From Bradyrhizobium sp. BTAi1 (GTDB lineage Bacteria > Pseudomonadota > Alphaproteobacteria > Rhizobiales > Xanthobacteraceae), in assembly GCF_000015165.1 (NCBI RefSeq), contig NC_009485.1:372001-436000 (forward strand): DNA of 64,000 nucleotides, in the 5' to 3' direction. The position numbers and the translations under genes were made by a program. Shown one piece after another: positions 22,545 to 32,917 of the stretch (positions are counted from its first letter, which is position 1; every line of letters starts with the position of its first letter). Below the pieces are notes generated by a model. That model had not been told where the DNA came from and searched no databases. It saw only the letters and a list, made by a program, of their open reading frames with translations.

Positions 22545-23429
22545 ATGTCCATTCTCATCGACAAGAACACCAAGGTCATCTGTCAGGGCTTCACTGGCAA
22601 GAACGGCACCTTCCACTCCGAGGCGGCGATCGCCTACGGCACCAAGATGGTCGGCGGCACCTCGCCGGGCAAAGGCGGCTCGACCCATCTCGGCCTGCCG
22701 GTGTTCGACACCGTCAAGGAGGCTCGCGAGGCCACTGGCGCTGACGCGTCGGTGATCTACGTGCCGCCGCCGGGTGCGGCCGACGCCATTTGCGAGGCGA
22801 TCGACGCCGAGGTCCCGCTGATCGTCTGCATCACCGAGGGCATCCCGGTGCTCGACATGGTCAGGGTCAAGCGCTCGCTGCAGGGCTCCAAGTCGCGCCT
22901 GATCGGCCCGAACTGCCCGGGCGTCATGACCGCCGGAGAGTGCAAGATCGGCATCATGCCGGCCAATATCTTCAAGCCCGGCTCGGTCGGCATCGTGTCA
23001 CGCTCCGGCACGCTGACCTATGAAGCGGTGTTCCAGACCACCTCGGAAGGCCTCGGTCAGACCACCGCGGTCGGTATCGGCGGCGACCCGGTCAAGGGCA
23101 CCGAGTTCATCGACATGCTGGAGATGTTCCTTGCCGACCCCAAGACCGAGTCGATCATCATGATCGGCGAGATCGGCGGCTCGGCCGAGGAAGACGCGGC
23201 CCAGTTCATCAAGGACGAGGCCAAGCGCGGCCGCAAGAAGCCGATGGTCGGATTCATCGCCGGCGTCACGGCGCCTCCGGGCCGTCGCATGGGCCATGCC
23301 GGCGCGATCATCTCGGGCGGCAAGGGTGATGCCGGTTCGAAGACGGCCGCGATGGAAGCGGCTGGTATCACGGTGTCGCCGTCGCCGGCGCGGCTCGGCA
23401 AAACGCTTGTCGAAAAGTTGAAATCCTGA
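22545..23429 (+). CDS. sucD: Succinyl-CoA synthetase alpha subunit
   Basis: Alpha subunit carrying the phosphohistidine. 294 residues from [18 protein letters not shown]. CoA-binding domain at the N terminus; the active-site His is in [14 protein letters not shown], and GPNCPGVMT and SRSGTLTYE are also conserved. The ATG at 22545 follows AGAGAAAG. Forms a heterodimer or heterotetramer with SucC. Confidence 0.98.
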   Translation: MSILIDKNTKVICQGFTGKNGTFHSEAAIAYGTKMVGGTSPGKGGSTHLGLPVFDTVKEAREATGADASVIYVPPPGAADAICEAIDAEVPLIVCITEGIPVLDMVRVKRSLQGSKSRLIGPNCPGVMTAGECKIGIMPANIFKPGSVGIVSRSGTLTYEAVFQTTSEGLGQTTAVGIGGDPVKGTEFIDMLEMFLADPKTESIIMIGEIGGSAEEDAAQFIKDEAKRGRKKPMVGFIAGVTAPPGRRMGHAGAIISGGKGDAGSKTAAMEAAGITVSPSPARLGKTLVEKLKS

Positions 23430-23494
23430 TTCAGGACTTAGTGCTTTTCGGCGCGAATATTTACAATAAATAAGGTAAACGGTCCTAACCCGAA

Positions 23495-23522
23495 CCTGAC
23501 CCGCTTTTTCCAGCGGGTCAGG
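23495..23522 (+). terminator. Hairpin in the sucD-sucA gap
   Basis: 11-bp perfect stem CCTGACCCGCT / AGCGGGTCAGG with loop TTTTCC, preceded by AT-rich sequence near 23456-23480. No downstream T-run, so it may be an attenuator or stabiliser inside the TCA cluster. Confidence 0.55.
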
Positions 23523-23570
23523 CATTGCGCCGTTTTGATTGGGCGCATCGAAATTACCAGGACGCCTACC

Positions 23571-26528
23571 ATGTCTCGCCAAGATGCGAACGCCGCCTTC
23601 GCCCTGTCGTCTTTTCTGCAGGGCACCAATGCCACCTACATCGATGAAATCTATGCGCGTTACGAGAAGGATCCGTCGTCGGTCGATGCCGACTGGCAGG
23701 AGTTCTTCAAGAGCCTGAAGGATGCGCCGGCCGACGTTCAGAAGAACGCCTCGGGCCCGTCCTGGGAGCGCAGCAACTGGCCGGTTTCGCCGCGCGACGA
23801 GTTGACCTCGGCGCTGGATGGCAACTGGGCTGTGGTCGAGAAGAAGGTCGGCGAGAAGATTGCGGCCAAGGCGCAGACCAAGGGCGTCGAATTGTCGCCG
23901 GCCGACATCAACCAGGCCACCCGCGACTCTGTCCGTGCGTTGATGCTGATCCGCGCCTACCGCATGCGTGGTCACTTTCACGCCAAGCTCGATCCGCTCG
24001 GCATCGAGGCCCCGCGCAACCGCGAGGAGCTCGACCCTCGCTCCTACGGCTTCACTGAAGCCGATTACGACCGCAAGATCTTCCTCGATCACGTGCTCGG
24101 CCTCGAATATGGCAGCTTGCGCGAGATCGTCGCGATCTGCGAGCGCACCTATTGCCAGACGCTCGGCGTCGAGTTCATGCACATCTCGAACGCCGCGCAG
24201 AAGGCCTGGATCCAGGAGCGCATCGAGGGGCCGGACAAGGAAATCTCGTTCACCCGCGAGGGACGCCGCGCCATTCTCACCAAGCTGATCGAGGCCGAGG
24301 GCTTCGAGAAGTTCTGCGACGTCAAGTTCACCGGCACCAAGCGCTTCGGCCTCGACGGTGGCGAGTCGCTGATCCCGGCGCTGGAGCAGATCATCAAGCG
24401 CGGCGGCAATCTCGGCGTGAAGGAGATCGTGCTGGGCATGCCACATCGCGGCCGCCTCAACGTGCTGACCCAGGTGATGGGCAAGCCGCACCGCGCGCTG
24501 TTCCACGAGTTCAAGGGCGGCTCGGCCAACCCGGATGCGGTCGAAGGCTCTGGTGACGTCAAGTACCATCTCGGCGCCTCCTCGGACCGCGAGTTCGACG
24601 GCAACCGCATCCATCTGTCGCTGACCGCCAACCCGTCGCATCTCGAGATCGTCGATCCGGTGGTGCTCGGCAAGGTCCGCGCCAAGCAGGACCAGCACGG
24701 CGATCCGCCGGACATGCGCATCTCGGTGCTGCCGCTGTTGATGCATGGTGACGCAGCGTTCGCCGGCCAGGGCGTCGTGGCCGAATGCTTCGCGCTGTCG
24801 GACCTGAAGGGCTACCGGACAGGTGGCTCGATTCATTTCATCGTGAACAATCAGATCGGCTTCACGACCTATCCGCGCTACTCGCGCTCGTCACCCTATC
24901 CGTCCGACGTCGCCAAGATGATCGACGCGCCGATCTTCCATGTGAACGGCGACGATCCGGAAGCGGTGGTGTTCGCGGCCAAGGTTGCGACCGAGTTCCG
25001 GCAGAAATTCCACAAGCCGGTCGTCATCGACATGTTCTGCTACCGCAGGCATGGCCACAATGAAGGTGACGAGCCCGCCTTCACCCAGCCGGTGATGTAC
25101 AAGAAGATCGCCGGTCATCCGTCGACCCTGGAGATCTACTCCAAGCGTCTCGTCGCCGAAGGCGTGATGACGGAAGGCGAGGTCGAGAAGGCCAAGGCCG
25201 ATTGGCGCGCCCGGCTCGACGCCGAGTTCGAAGCCGGCACCTCCTATCGCCCGAACAAGGCCGACTGGCTCGACGGCAAATGGGCAGGCCTGAAGTCCGC
25301 CGACCAGGAAGAAGAGGCGCGCCGCGGCGTCACCGGCGTCGAGATCGACCGTCTCAAGGAGATCGGCCGCAAGATCACCAAGGTGCCGGACGGCTTCCGC
25401 CTGCATCGCACGATCCAGCGCTTCCTCGAGAACCGCGCCAAGGCGATCGATAGCGGCGTCGGCCTCGATTGGGCGACCGGCGAGGCGCTGGCGTACTGCT
25501 CGCTCTTGCTCGAAGGCCACAAGGTCCGTCTCTCCGGTCAGGACAGCGAGCGCGGCACCTTCTCGCAGCGCCACTCGGTTCTGATCGACCAGGAGGACGA
25601 GAGCCGCTACACGCCGTTCAACCATCTGGCGCCGGAGCAGGGCCATTTCGAGGTCATCAACTCGCTGCTGTCGGAAGAGGCGGTGCTCGGCTTCGAATAC
25701 GGTTATTCGCTCGCCGAGCCGACCGCGCTGACCTTGTGGGAAGCGCAGTTCGGCGACTTCGCCAACGGCGCGCAGGTGCTGTTCGACCAGTTCATCTCGT
25801 CGGGCGAACGCAAATGGTTGCGCATGTCCGGCCTCGTCTGCCTGCTGCCGCACGGTTATGAGGGCCAGGGTCCGGAGCATTCGTCAGCGCGCCTTGAGCG
25901 CTATCTGCAGATGTGCGCCGAGGACAACATGCAGGTGGTCTATCCGACCACGCCGGCGAACTACTTCCATGTGCTGCGCCGCCAGCTGCACCGCGAGATC
26001 CGCAAGCCGTTGATCGTGATGACGCCGAAGTCGCTGCTGCGTCACAAGCGCGCGGTGTCGCGGCTTGAGGAACTCGCCAAGGGCACCACCTTCCACCGCA
26101 TCCTGTATGATGACGCCCAGATGCAGGCGGACGACAAGACCAAGCTGGTGCCGGACGACCAGATCCGCCGCATCGTGCTGTGCTCGGGCAAGGTCTATTA
26201 CGACCTCTATGACGAGCGCGAGAAGCGCGGTCTGAACGACATCTATCTGATGCGCATCGAGCAGCTCTATCCGGTGCCGCTCAAGGCGCTGGTCGCCGAG
26301 CTCGGCCGCTTCAAGAACGCCGAAGTCGTATGGTGCCAGGAAGAGCCGCGCAACATGGGCGCCTGGCACTTCATCGAGCCCTATCTCGAATGGGTGCTGA
26401 ACCAGACCGGCGGCAAGAGCAAGCGTCCGCGCTATGCCGGCCGTGCCGCGTCGGCCGCCACCGCCACGGGCCTGATGTCGAAGCATCTCGCCCAGCTGAA
26501 GGCGCTGCTCGACGAAGCCCTGAACTGA
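23571..26528 (+). CDS. sucA: 2-oxoglutarate dehydrogenase E1 component
   Basis: Thiamine-diphosphate decarboxylase of the 2-oxoglutarate dehydrogenase complex. 985 residues from MSRQDANAAF (start at 23571; an upstream non-ATG start is unlikely). Visible landmarks: GMPHRGRLNVL, ANPSHLEIVDPVVLGK and RRHGHNEGDEPAFTQP (substrate and ThDP region), then the pyrimidine-binding domain with FSQRHSVL and LPHGYEGQGPEHSSARLER. The N-terminal E2-binding segment is present. Upstream of odhB by 136 bp. Confidence 0.98.
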   Translation: MSRQDANAAFALSSFLQGTNATYIDEIYARYEKDPSSVDADWQEFFKSLKDAPADVQKNASGPSWERSNWPVSPRDELTSALDGNWAVVEKKVGEKIAAKAQTKGVELSPADINQATRDSVRALMLIRAYRMRGHFHAKLDPLGIEAPRNREELDPRSYGFTEADYDRKIFLDHVLGLEYGSLREIVAICERTYCQTLGVEFMHISNAAQKAWIQERIEGPDKEISFTREGRRAILTKLIEAEGFEKFCDVKFTGTKRFGLDGGESLIPALEQIIKRGGNLGVKEIVLGMPHRGRLNVLTQVMGKPHRALFHEFKGGSANPDAVEGSGDVKYHLGASSDREFDGNRIHLSLTANPSHLEIVDPVVLGKVRAKQDQHGDPPDMRISVLPLLMHGDAAFAGQGVVAECFALSDLKGYRTGGSIHFIVNNQIGFTTYPRYSRSSPYPSDVAKMIDAPIFHVNGDDPEAVVFAAKVATEFRQKFHKPVVIDMFCYRRHGHNEGDEPAFTQPVMYKKIAGHPSTLEIYSKRLVAEGVMTEGEVEKAKADWRARLDAEFEAGTSYRPNKADWLDGKWAGLKSADQEEEARRGVTGVEIDRLKEIGRKITKVPDGFRLHRTIQRFLENRAKAIDSGVGLDWATGEALAYCSLLLEGHKVRLSGQDSERGTFSQRHSVLIDQEDESRYTPFNHLAPEQGHFEVINSLLSEEAVLGFEYGYSLAEPTALTLWEAQFGDFANGAQVLFDQFISSGERKWLRMSGLVCLLPHGYEGQGPEHSSARLERYLQMCAEDNMQVVYPTTPANYFHVLRRQLHREIRKPLIVMTPKSLLRHKRAVSRLEELAKGTTFHRILYDDAQMQADDKTKLVPDDQIRRIVLCSGKVYYDLYDEREKRGLNDIYLMRIEQLYPVPLKALVAELGRFKNAEVVWCQEEPRNMGAWHFIEPYLEWVLNQTGGKSKRPRYAGRAASAATATGLMSKHLAQLKALLDEALN

Positions 26529-26541
26529 ACCTGCCTTTCAC

Positions 26542-26566
26542 GCGCCCCGCATGCCATGCGGGGCGC
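26542..26566. terminator. Palindrome between sucA and odhB
   Basis: 11-12-bp near-perfect palindrome (CGCCCCGCATG and complement) 13 bases past the sucA stop, without a T-run. Probably an mRNA-stabilising or attenuating structure inside the cluster. Confidence 0.5.
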
Positions 26567-26664
26567 AAGTACACCGCGTTGATCGTCCGTGCCGCATCGC
26601 TTGCTCGCCGCAAGGCGATGACGGACGGGCTTTATGACCGCACGGGTTATTGAGGATAGAGACC

Positions 26665-27900
26665 ATGACTGAAATTCGCGTTCCGACGCTCGGGGAATCC
26701 GTCACCGAAGCCACCATCGGCCGCTGGTTCAAGAAGGCCGGCGACGCCGTGGCGGTCGACGAGCCGCTCGTCGAGCTCGAAACCGACAAGGTGACGATCG
26801 AGGTGCCGGCTCCCTCGGCCGGCACGCTCGGCGAGATCATCGCCAAGGACGGCGAGACGGTTGCCGTCGGCGCGCTGCTCGGCCAGATCAATGATGGCGC
26901 TGTGGCCGCCAAGCCCGCCGCGGCTGCCCCGGCTCCCGCGAAGCCCGCCGCAGCACCGGCGGCTGCAGCTCCCGCCCCGGCCAAGGCGCTGCCCGCCGAT
27001 ACGCCGCAGGCTCCCTCGGTGCGCAAGCTCTCCGCCGAGAGCGGCGTCGATGCCACCACCGTTCCGGGCTCCGGCAAGGACGGCCGCGTCACCAAGGGCG
27101 ACATGCTGGCCGCGATCGAGCGCGCCGCGTCGGCGCCGACCCCGGTCAATCAGCCGGCCGCCGCCGTGCAGGTCCGCGCGCCGTCGCCGGCCGACGATGC
27201 CGCGCGCGAAGAGCGCGTGAAGATGACCCGGCTGCGCCAGACCATCGCGCGCCGCCTCAAGGACGTGCAGAACACTGCGGCCATGCTGACGACCTTCAAC
27301 GAGGTCGACATGACCAACGTGATGGCGCTGCGCAGCCAGTACAAGGACGTGTTCGAGAAGAAGCACGGCTCAAAGCTCGGCTTCATGGGCTTCTTCACCA
27401 AGGCGGTGGTGCAGGCGCTGAAGGACATCCCGGCGGTCAACGCCGAGATCGACGGCAGCGATCTCATCTACAAGAACTACTATCACATCGGCGTGGCCGT
27501 CGGCACCGACAAGGGCCTGGTGGTGCCGGTGGTGCGCGACTGCGACCACAAGTCGATCGCCGACATCGAGAAGGGCATCGCCGATTTCGGCCGCCGCGCC
27601 CGTGACGGCCAGCTCAAGATCGACGAGATGCAGGGTGGTACCTTCACGATCACCAATGGCGGCATCTACGGCTCGCTGATGTCGACCCCGATCCTGAACG
27701 CGCCGCAGTCCGGCATCCTCGGCATGCACAAGATCCAGGAGCGCCCGGTCGTGGTCGGCGGCAAGATCGAAATCCGCCCCATGATGTATCTGGCGCTGTC
27801 CTATGACCACCGCGTCATCGACGGCAAGGAAGCGGTGACCTTCCTGGTGCGCGTCAAGGAGAGCCTGGAGGATCCGGCGCGGCTCGTGCTGGATCTCTGA
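26665..27900 (+). CDS. odhB: 2-oxoglutarate dehydrogenase E2 (dihydrolipoyl succinyltransferase)
   Basis: Transfers the succinyl group to CoA and forms the core of the complex. 411 residues. Lipoyl domain 1-78 with the lipoylated Lys42 in ETDKVTIE; Ala/Pro-rich swinging linker 80-113; E1/E3-binding domain about 116-152 ([26 protein letters not shown]); catalytic domain about 180-411 with active-site His in SYDHRVIDG. One lipoyl domain, as usual for succinyltransferases. The start follows GAGGATAGAG. Confidence 0.98.
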   Translation: MTEIRVPTLGESVTEATIGRWFKKAGDAVAVDEPLVELETDKVTIEVPAPSAGTLGEIIAKDGETVAVGALLGQINDGAVAAKPAAAAPAPAKPAAAPAAAAPAPAKALPADTPQAPSVRKLSAESGVDATTVPGSGKDGRVTKGDMLAAIERAASAPTPVNQPAAAVQVRAPSPADDAAREERVKMTRLRQTIARRLKDVQNTAAMLTTFNEVDMTNVMALRSQYKDVFEKKHGSKLGFMGFFTKAVVQALKDIPAVNAEIDGSDLIYKNYYHIGVAVGTDKGLVVPVVRDCDHKSIADIEKGIADFGRRARDGQLKIDEMQGGTFTITNGGIYGSLMSTPILNAPQSGILGMHKIQERPVVVGGKIEIRPMMYLALSYDHRVIDGKEAVTFLVRVKESLEDPARLVLDL

Positions 27901-27967
27901 TCATCGTCATTAGCTGATGCTCGAGAGGCGCGCTGAGAAGCGCGCCTCAAACCTCACGGGGGCCATC

Positions 27968-28714
27968 ATGACCGACAGGGTTGCAGTGATCACCGGCGGC
28001 AGCCGCGGCATTGGCCGCGCCACCGCGCTCGCCGCCGCATCGCGCGGCTTCAAGATCGTGGTCGGCTATGCCTCCAACGAGGCCGCGGCGCAGAGCACGG
28101 TTGCCGCGATCGAGGCCAGCAACGGCAAGGCGATCGCGGTGAAATGCGACGTCGGCCGCGAGCACGACATCCTCGCTTTGTTCAAGGCGGCGGACAAGTT
28201 CGGCACCCTTGGTGCGCTGATCAACAATGCCGGCATCGTCGGCCCGACCACGCGTGTCGACGAGATGAGCGCGGAACGCATCGAGCGCCTGATGGCGGTC
28301 AATGTCACCGGCAGCATTCTGTGTGCACGTGAGGCCGTGAAGCGAATGTCGACGCGACATGGCGGCAAGGGCGGCGTGATCATCAATCTGTCGTCGGTCG
28401 CCGCCAAGCTCGGCTCGCCCAACACCTATGTCGACTATGCCGCCTCCAAGGGCGCGATCGATTCCTTCACCGTCGGCCTCGGCCACGAGGTCGCCAGCGA
28501 AGGGATTCGCGTCGCCGCCATTCGCCCCGGCCTGATCGACACCGATATTCATGCCTCCGGCGGTGAGCCCGATCGCGCTCATCGTCTGGCGCCGATGGTG
28601 CCGATGAAGCGCGTCGGCACCGCGGATGAAATCGCCAATGCCATCGTCTGGCTGCTGTCGGACGAGGCCTCCTATGTCACTTCGGCCATTCTCGACGTGT
28701 CGGGCGGACGCTGA
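27968..28714 (+). CDS. Short-chain dehydrogenase/reductase
   Basis: 248 residues of classical SDR type: cofactor loop TGGSRGIG near 9-16, NNAG motif in INNAGIVGP, catalytic Ser in NLSSVAAK and YxxxK as YAASK. The substrate is unknown; SDRs of this type reduce keto groups or oxidise alcohols with NAD(P)H. It sits between odhB and lpdA, co-directional with both (67 and 45 bp gaps), so it is probably expressed with the dehydrogenase complex, though no biochemical link is established. Confidence 0.92.
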   Translation: MTDRVAVITGGSRGIGRATALAAASRGFKIVVGYASNEAAAQSTVAAIEASNGKAIAVKCDVGREHDILALFKAADKFGTLGALINNAGIVGPTTRVDEMSAERIERLMAVNVTGSILCAREAVKRMSTRHGGKGGVIINLSSVAAKLGSPNTYVDYAASKGAIDSFTVGLGHEVASEGIRVAAIRPGLIDTDIHASGGEPDRAHRLAPMVPMKRVGTADEIANAIVWLLSDEASYVTSAILDVSGGR

Positions 28715-28759
28715 CGACCGTCGTTATCTCTGACTTGCAAGCTTACGGAACATTCGATC

Positions 28760-30163
28760 ATGGCTAACTACGATCTCGTCGTCATCGGCACCGGACCCGG
28801 TGGTTATGTTTGCGCCATCCGCGCGGCGCAGCTCGGCATGAAGGTGGCCGTGGTCGAGAAGAACGCCACCCTCGGCGGCACCTGCCTCAATGTCGGCTGC
28901 ATGCCCTCGAAGGCGCTGCTGCATGCCTCTGAATTGTTCGAGGAGGCCGGGCATTCCTTCGCCAAGATGGGCATCAAGGTGCCGGCGCCGGAGATCGACC
29001 TGCCGGCGATGATGAACTTCAAGCAGCAGGGCATCGACGGCAACGTCAAGGGCGTCGAGTTCCTGATGAAGAAGAACAAGATCGACGTGCTCCAGGGCAA
29101 GGGCAAGATCCTCGGCACCGGCAAGGTGCAGGTGACCGGCAATGACGGCACCGCGCAGACCGTCGAGACCAAGAACATCGTGATCGCCACCGGCTCCGAC
29201 ATCGCGCGCCTCAAGGGCATCGAGATCGACGAGAAGCGCATCGTTTCCTCGACCGGCGCGCTGTCGCTGGACAAGATTCCGTCGAGCCTGCTCGTCGTCG
29301 GTGCTGGCGTGATCGGGCTCGAGCTCGGCTCGGTGTGGCGCCGCCTCGGCGCCAAGGTCACCGTGGTTGAATTCCTCGACCGTATCCTGCCCGGCATGGA
29401 CCTCGAGATCGCCAAGCAGTTCCAGCGCATCCTCGAGAAGCAGGGCTTTGCGTTCAAGCTCGGCGCCAAGGTGACCGGTGTCGACACGTCAGGGGCAACG
29501 CTCGCCGCGACGATCGAGCCGGCGGCCGGCGGCGCGGCTGAGAAGATCGAGGCCGACGTGGTCCTCGTCGCGATCGGCCGCGTGCCGTACACCGACGGCC
29601 TCGGCCTGCAGGAGGCTGGCGTCGTGCTCGACAATCGCGGCCGCGTGCAGATCGATCACCATTTCGCGACCAGCGTGCCCGGTGTCTACGCGATTGGCGA
29701 TGTCGTCGCCGGTCCGATGCTCGCGCACAAGGCCGAGGATGAGGGCGTGGCGGTGGCCGAGATCCTGGCCGGCCAGGCCGGTCATGTGAACTACGACGTG
29801 ATTCCGGGCGTCGTCTACACCACGCCGGAAGTGGCCTCCGTCGGCAAGACGGAAGACGAGCTCAAGCAGGCCGGTGTTGCGTACACCGTCGGTAAGTTTC
29901 CGTTTACCGCGAACGGCCGCTCCAAGGTCAACCAGACCACTGACGGTTTCGTGAAGATCCTTGCAGATGCGAAGACCGATCGCGTGCTCGGCGCGCACAT
30001 CATCGGCCGCGAGGCCGGTGAACTGATCCACGAAGCCGCCGTATTGATGGAGTTCGGTGGCTCTGCCGAGGATCTGGCGCGCACCTGCCACGCCCATCCG
30101 ACGCGGTCGGAGGCCGTCAAGGAAGCCGCTCTTGCGGTCGGCAAGCGTGCCATCCACATGTGA
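28760..30163 (+). CDS. lpdA: Dihydrolipoyl dehydrogenase (E3)
   Basis: Flavoprotein that reoxidises dihydrolipoamide with NAD+. 467 residues. FAD-binding [11 protein letters not shown] (10-20), redox disulfide Cys42/Cys47 in [16 protein letters not shown]-binding [18 protein letters not shown] block, and the C-terminal catalytic His-Glu pair in [13 protein letters not shown]. Last enzyme of the TCA cluster and likely E3 of the adjacent 2-oxoglutarate dehydrogenase complex. Confidence 0.98.
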   Translation: MANYDLVVIGTGPGGYVCAIRAAQLGMKVAVVEKNATLGGTCLNVGCMPSKALLHASELFEEAGHSFAKMGIKVPAPEIDLPAMMNFKQQGIDGNVKGVEFLMKKNKIDVLQGKGKILGTGKVQVTGNDGTAQTVETKNIVIATGSDIARLKGIEIDEKRIVSSTGALSLDKIPSSLLVVGAGVIGLELGSVWRRLGAKVTVVEFLDRILPGMDLEIAKQFQRILEKQGFAFKLGAKVTGVDTSGATLAATIEPAAGGAAEKIEADVVLVAIGRVPYTDGLGLQEAGVVLDNRGRVQIDHHFATSVPGVYAIGDVVAGPMLAHKAEDEGVAVAEILAGQAGHVNYDVIPGVVYTTPEVASVGKTEDELKQAGVAYTVGKFPFTANGRSKVNQTTDGFVKILADAKTDRVLGAHIIGREAGELIHEAAVLMEFGGSAEDLARTCHAHPTRSEAVKEAALAVGKRAIHM

Positions 30164-30292
30164 CCGACGCTTTTGCGGTGTGATCGGCGGATGCGACAAA
30201 AAGGTCTGCCGACCACGCTGAACCAAACGGCAAGGTTCGAGGTCGTATCGTCACGGCGGCCTCAGCCCGAGGCCGGGCCGAGATGGAGTGCC

Positions 30293-30832
30293 ATGCTGCG
30301 CCGCCTGCTTCAGCCGTTCTGGGTCCTGCTCGCGATCATCTTCCTGATCGAAGCCTGGCTGTGGGACCATCTCGAACCGATCGTGGCGCGCATCGTCGCG
30401 GCGATCCCGCTGCGCAGCCTGAAGCATTGGCTCGCGGCCCGGATCGAGACACTGTCGCCGGCGCTGACCCTGGTGGTCTTCGTCGTGCCAGTCGTCCTGC
30501 TGTTTCCGCTCAAGCTGCTCGGCATGTGGCTATTGATGCATCATCAATGGAAGCTCGCGCTGGGGACGATCGTATTCGGCAAGATGGTCGGCGTCGGTAT
30601 CACCGCCTTCATCTTCGACGTGACGCGCAGCAAGCTGCTGCAGATGCCGTGGTTCGCGTGGCTCTATGACGCCGTGCTCACGCTGCGCCGGAAGGCCGCG
30701 GCGCTGGTCGACCCGATCAAGCAGCGCATCCGCGAGATCGTCAGCGACGTGCTCGGCGGCAATACCCGTGGCTGGTCCGCCCGGCTGGTTCGCCAGATCA
30801 CGCGCTTTCGCCGCAGCGTGCAGGCGCGCTAA
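30293..30832 (+). CDS. Conserved hypothetical inner-membrane protein
   Basis: 179 residues from the ATG at 30293, which has GGAG 7 bases upstream; an in-frame ATG 120 bases earlier adds unconserved hydrophilic sequence. Three hydrophobic stretches (about 8-26, 55-80 and 88-108) with the second pair forming a likely hairpin, then a basic C-terminal tail with LRRKAAALVDPIKQRIREIV. I do not recognise a family with known function. It follows lpdA by 130 bp and may be read from it. Confidence 0.75.
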   Translation: MLRRLLQPFWVLLAIIFLIEAWLWDHLEPIVARIVAAIPLRSLKHWLAARIETLSPALTLVVFVVPVVLLFPLKLLGMWLLMHHQWKLALGTIVFGKMVGVGITAFIFDVTRSKLLQMPWFAWLYDAVLTLRRKAAALVDPIKQRIREIVSDVLGGNTRGWSARLVRQITRFRRSVQAR

Positions 30833-30879
30833 TCCGACTTGCTCGAAACTCAACAACGCGCAGATTTGCTGAATTGTCC

Positions 30880-31012
30880 TTCACCTCCCCCGCTTGCGGG
30901 GGAGGTCGCGTCGCATCGTCAGATGTGACGCGGGTGGGGGAATTCTCTCCACGTGCACCGCCGCTGCGGTGGTCCCCACCCCAACCCTCCCCGCAAGCTG
31001 GGAGGGAGTCAC
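30880..31012. repeat. Mosaic palindromic repeat
   Basis: Several hairpin modules in a row: a CTCCCCCGCTTGCGGGGGAG stem (30885-30905), a CGCATCGTCAGATGTGACG-like stem, a CACCGCCGCTGCGGTGG stem and a C-rich/G-rich terminal module. Related in design to the repeats at 6342-6726 and 1564-1788. It lies between convergent genes (30832 and 31028). Confidence 0.75.
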
Positions 31013-31027
31013 ACGCCGTCACCGGCT

Positions 31028-31618
31028 TTAGTGCAGATGCAACAGATGCGGCTGGAACAGTCCGAGCACGGTCATGGCGATCCCGACGACAGCGAGCGCG
31101 CCGGAGGCCCAGGCCAGCACCAGCATCCCGGTGATGATCGTCGCTGACGCCAGCACGATGCCGATCTGGAAGGCGGCCGAGGCCAGCTCGTAGTGGTGGT
31201 ATTTCGCTGTCGCGAGGTCACGCTCCTCCTCGGCATGCTTGGCGCGCGCGGCGAGCTGTTCGCTGCCTTCGCCGGTCTCCGGCTCGGAGCGGTAGCGCGC
31301 GGCGTTCTTCTGCCAATCGTCGATCTGCTTCTGCAGCGCGGCCTTGGTCGCTTCGTCGGGCAGCGCGGGCAGGTTGAGCTTGCCCTGTTCGGCGGCGGTC
31401 TGCACCACCGTGCGCCGCACCGTCTTGGCCTGGAAGAAGGCCCACAGATTGGATGCTTCGACGTTCTTGCTGATCGATTCGGTCTGCGCGCCCTTGCCGA
31501 GCGTCTCCGACAACGCCAGGAACAGCGCGATCACCGCGATCAGCAGCGCGATCTTCTTGTTCTCGCCCGAGGCGTGCTCGGCGTGCTCCGCATGCTCCAT
31601 GCTCTCATGTGCGCTCAT
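31028..31618 (-). CDS. DUF4337 family membrane protein
   Basis: 196 residues: a short acidic/His-containing N terminus (HAEHAEHAS), membrane helix about 22-40, a charged helical middle (about 60-135, coiled-coil-like, with KYHHYELA), and two C-terminal helices (about 145-190) ending QPHLLHLH. DUF4337 has no known function. Downstream of the XerC-type gene by 80 bp on the same strand. Confidence 0.82.
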   Translation of the reverse strand: MSAHESMEHAEHAEHASGENKKIALLIAVIALFLALSETLGKGAQTESISKNVEASNLWAFFQAKTVRRTVVQTAAEQGKLNLPALPDEATKAALQKQIDDWQKNAARYRSEPETGEGSEQLAARAKHAEEERDLATAKYHHYELASAAFQIGIVLASATIITGMLVLAWASGALAVVGIAMTVLGLFQPHLLHLH

Positions 31619-31698
31619 CTGTTCCCCTCCGGATCAAGCGTCGGACGATTGCCGGAACGGGGGTGCAAGCGCAAGCGAAACGATGTGACGGAACGGTG

Positions 31699-32694
31699 TC
31701 AGCGCCGCGGATGCGCTGACGCGTAGACCTGCAGCAGCCGCTCCGAATCGATGCCGGTATAGACCTGCGTGGTCGACAGCGAGGCGTGGCCGAGCAGCTC
31801 CTGGATCGCGCGCAGGTCGCCACCGCGCGACAACAGGTGCGTCGCGAAGGAATGCCGCAGCGCGTGCGGTGTGGCGCTGTCGGGCAGGCCGAGCGCGCCG
31901 CGCAGCCGCTCCATCGCGAGCTGGATGATGCGCGGGCTCAACGGGCCGCCCTTGGCGCCGAGAAACATCGGCCCCTCCGCAGGCAGCGGATAGGGACAGA
32001 GCCGGGCGTAGTCGTCGATCAGTTGCAGCACGTTCTGCAGCACCGGCACCATACGGGTCTTGTTGCCCTTGCCGGTGACCACCAGCACGTCGCCTTCGCC
32101 AGGCCGCGGCACCTCGCGCCGCTTCAGGCCGAGCGCCTCGGAGATGCGCAGGCCCGAGCCGTAGAGCAGGGCCATCACGGCGGCATCGCGCGCCAAAACC
32201 CAGGTCTCGCGCGTCTCGCCAGCGCGCTCATCGGCATCGGCGAGCCGCTTGGCGGCGTCCATCGGCAGCGGTTTCGGCAGGCTCTTGGCGATTTTCGGCG
32301 CGCGGATCCCGGCGAGCGCGCCGACCTTGCCTTGGCCCTCGCGCTCCAGAAAGCGGCCGAACGAGCGCAAGCCCGCCAATGTCCGCATCAAGGAGCGCCC
32401 GGCAATGTCGTCGGCGCGGCGCATCGCCATGAAGGCGCGGATGTCGGCGGCCTCCAGCGCGGCGAAGCGCGCCAAGGTCACCGGCCCACCCCAATGCGTG
32501 CAGAGGAATTGCAGGCATTGCCTGAGGTCGCGCGCATAGGCCTCCACCGTCTTTGGCGACAGCCGCCGCTCGCTGCGCAGATGCGCCAGCCACTGCATCA
32601 TGGCGCGGATGACGCCCTCGTCGGCGCCGAGGAGATCGGGGGCTTGGGGCGCGTCGCTTATGTCCTTTTCCATTGGTCGCGTCCGTTTTGCCAT
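31699..32694 (-). CDS. xerC: XerC-type tyrosine recombinase
   Basis: 331 residues. N-terminal SAM-like DNA-binding domain (about 25-110) and catalytic domain with the full tyrosine-recombinase set: Arg in SGLRISEALGL, Lys in GKGNKTRMVPV, HxxR as HALRHSFATHLL, His in LGHASLSTTQ, and the nucleophile Tyr in VYTGID. Expected to act with XerD at dif to resolve chromosome dimers. The start at 32694 or 32673 is uncertain; further upstream the frame is repeat sequence. Divergent from priA, the usual rhizobial neighbour. Confidence 0.92.
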   Translation of the reverse strand: MAKRTRPMEKDISDAPQAPDLLGADEGVIRAMMQWLAHLRSERRLSPKTVEAYARDLRQCLQFLCTHWGGPVTLARFAALEAADIRAFMAMRRADDIAGRSLMRTLAGLRSFGRFLEREGQGKVGALAGIRAPKIAKSLPKPLPMDAAKRLADADERAGETRETWVLARDAAVMALLYGSGLRISEALGLKRREVPRPGEGDVLVVTGKGNKTRMVPVLQNVLQLIDDYARLCPYPLPAEGPMFLGAKGGPLSPRIIQLAMERLRGALGLPDSATPHALRHSFATHLLSRGGDLRAIQELLGHASLSTTQVYTGIDSERLLQVYASAHPRR

Positions 32695-32758
32695 GTCGTG
32701 CCCGCGAAGAGTTCGGCGTCCGATGGAGCGATGTCTCTCGCGGCAGGCTGGGCCCGTG

Positions 32759-32786
32759 CCTCTCCCCCGCCTGCGGGGCGAGGGGG
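32759..32786. repeat. Partial GC-rich hairpin repeat between xerC and priA
   Basis: CTCCCCCGCCTGCGGGGCGAGGG-type imperfect stem-loop, like single modules of the larger mosaics at 6342-6726 and 30880-31012. Confidence 0.45.
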
Positions 32787-32917
32787 CGTCGCGGCGTTCG
32801 CGGAAACAGCTCGATCCCATCGAGGGAGTTCAAGTATATCGCATCCCCGACCTTTACCGTTCGCTAACTTTGCCGGGCGGCTTTCGCTTCAGCCGGATCA
32901 AGGCTAACTCCGCCGTC

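Noticed and set aside
32695..32820. Longer XerC N terminus
   Set aside because: It reads through a hairpin repeat and lacks similarity to XerC.
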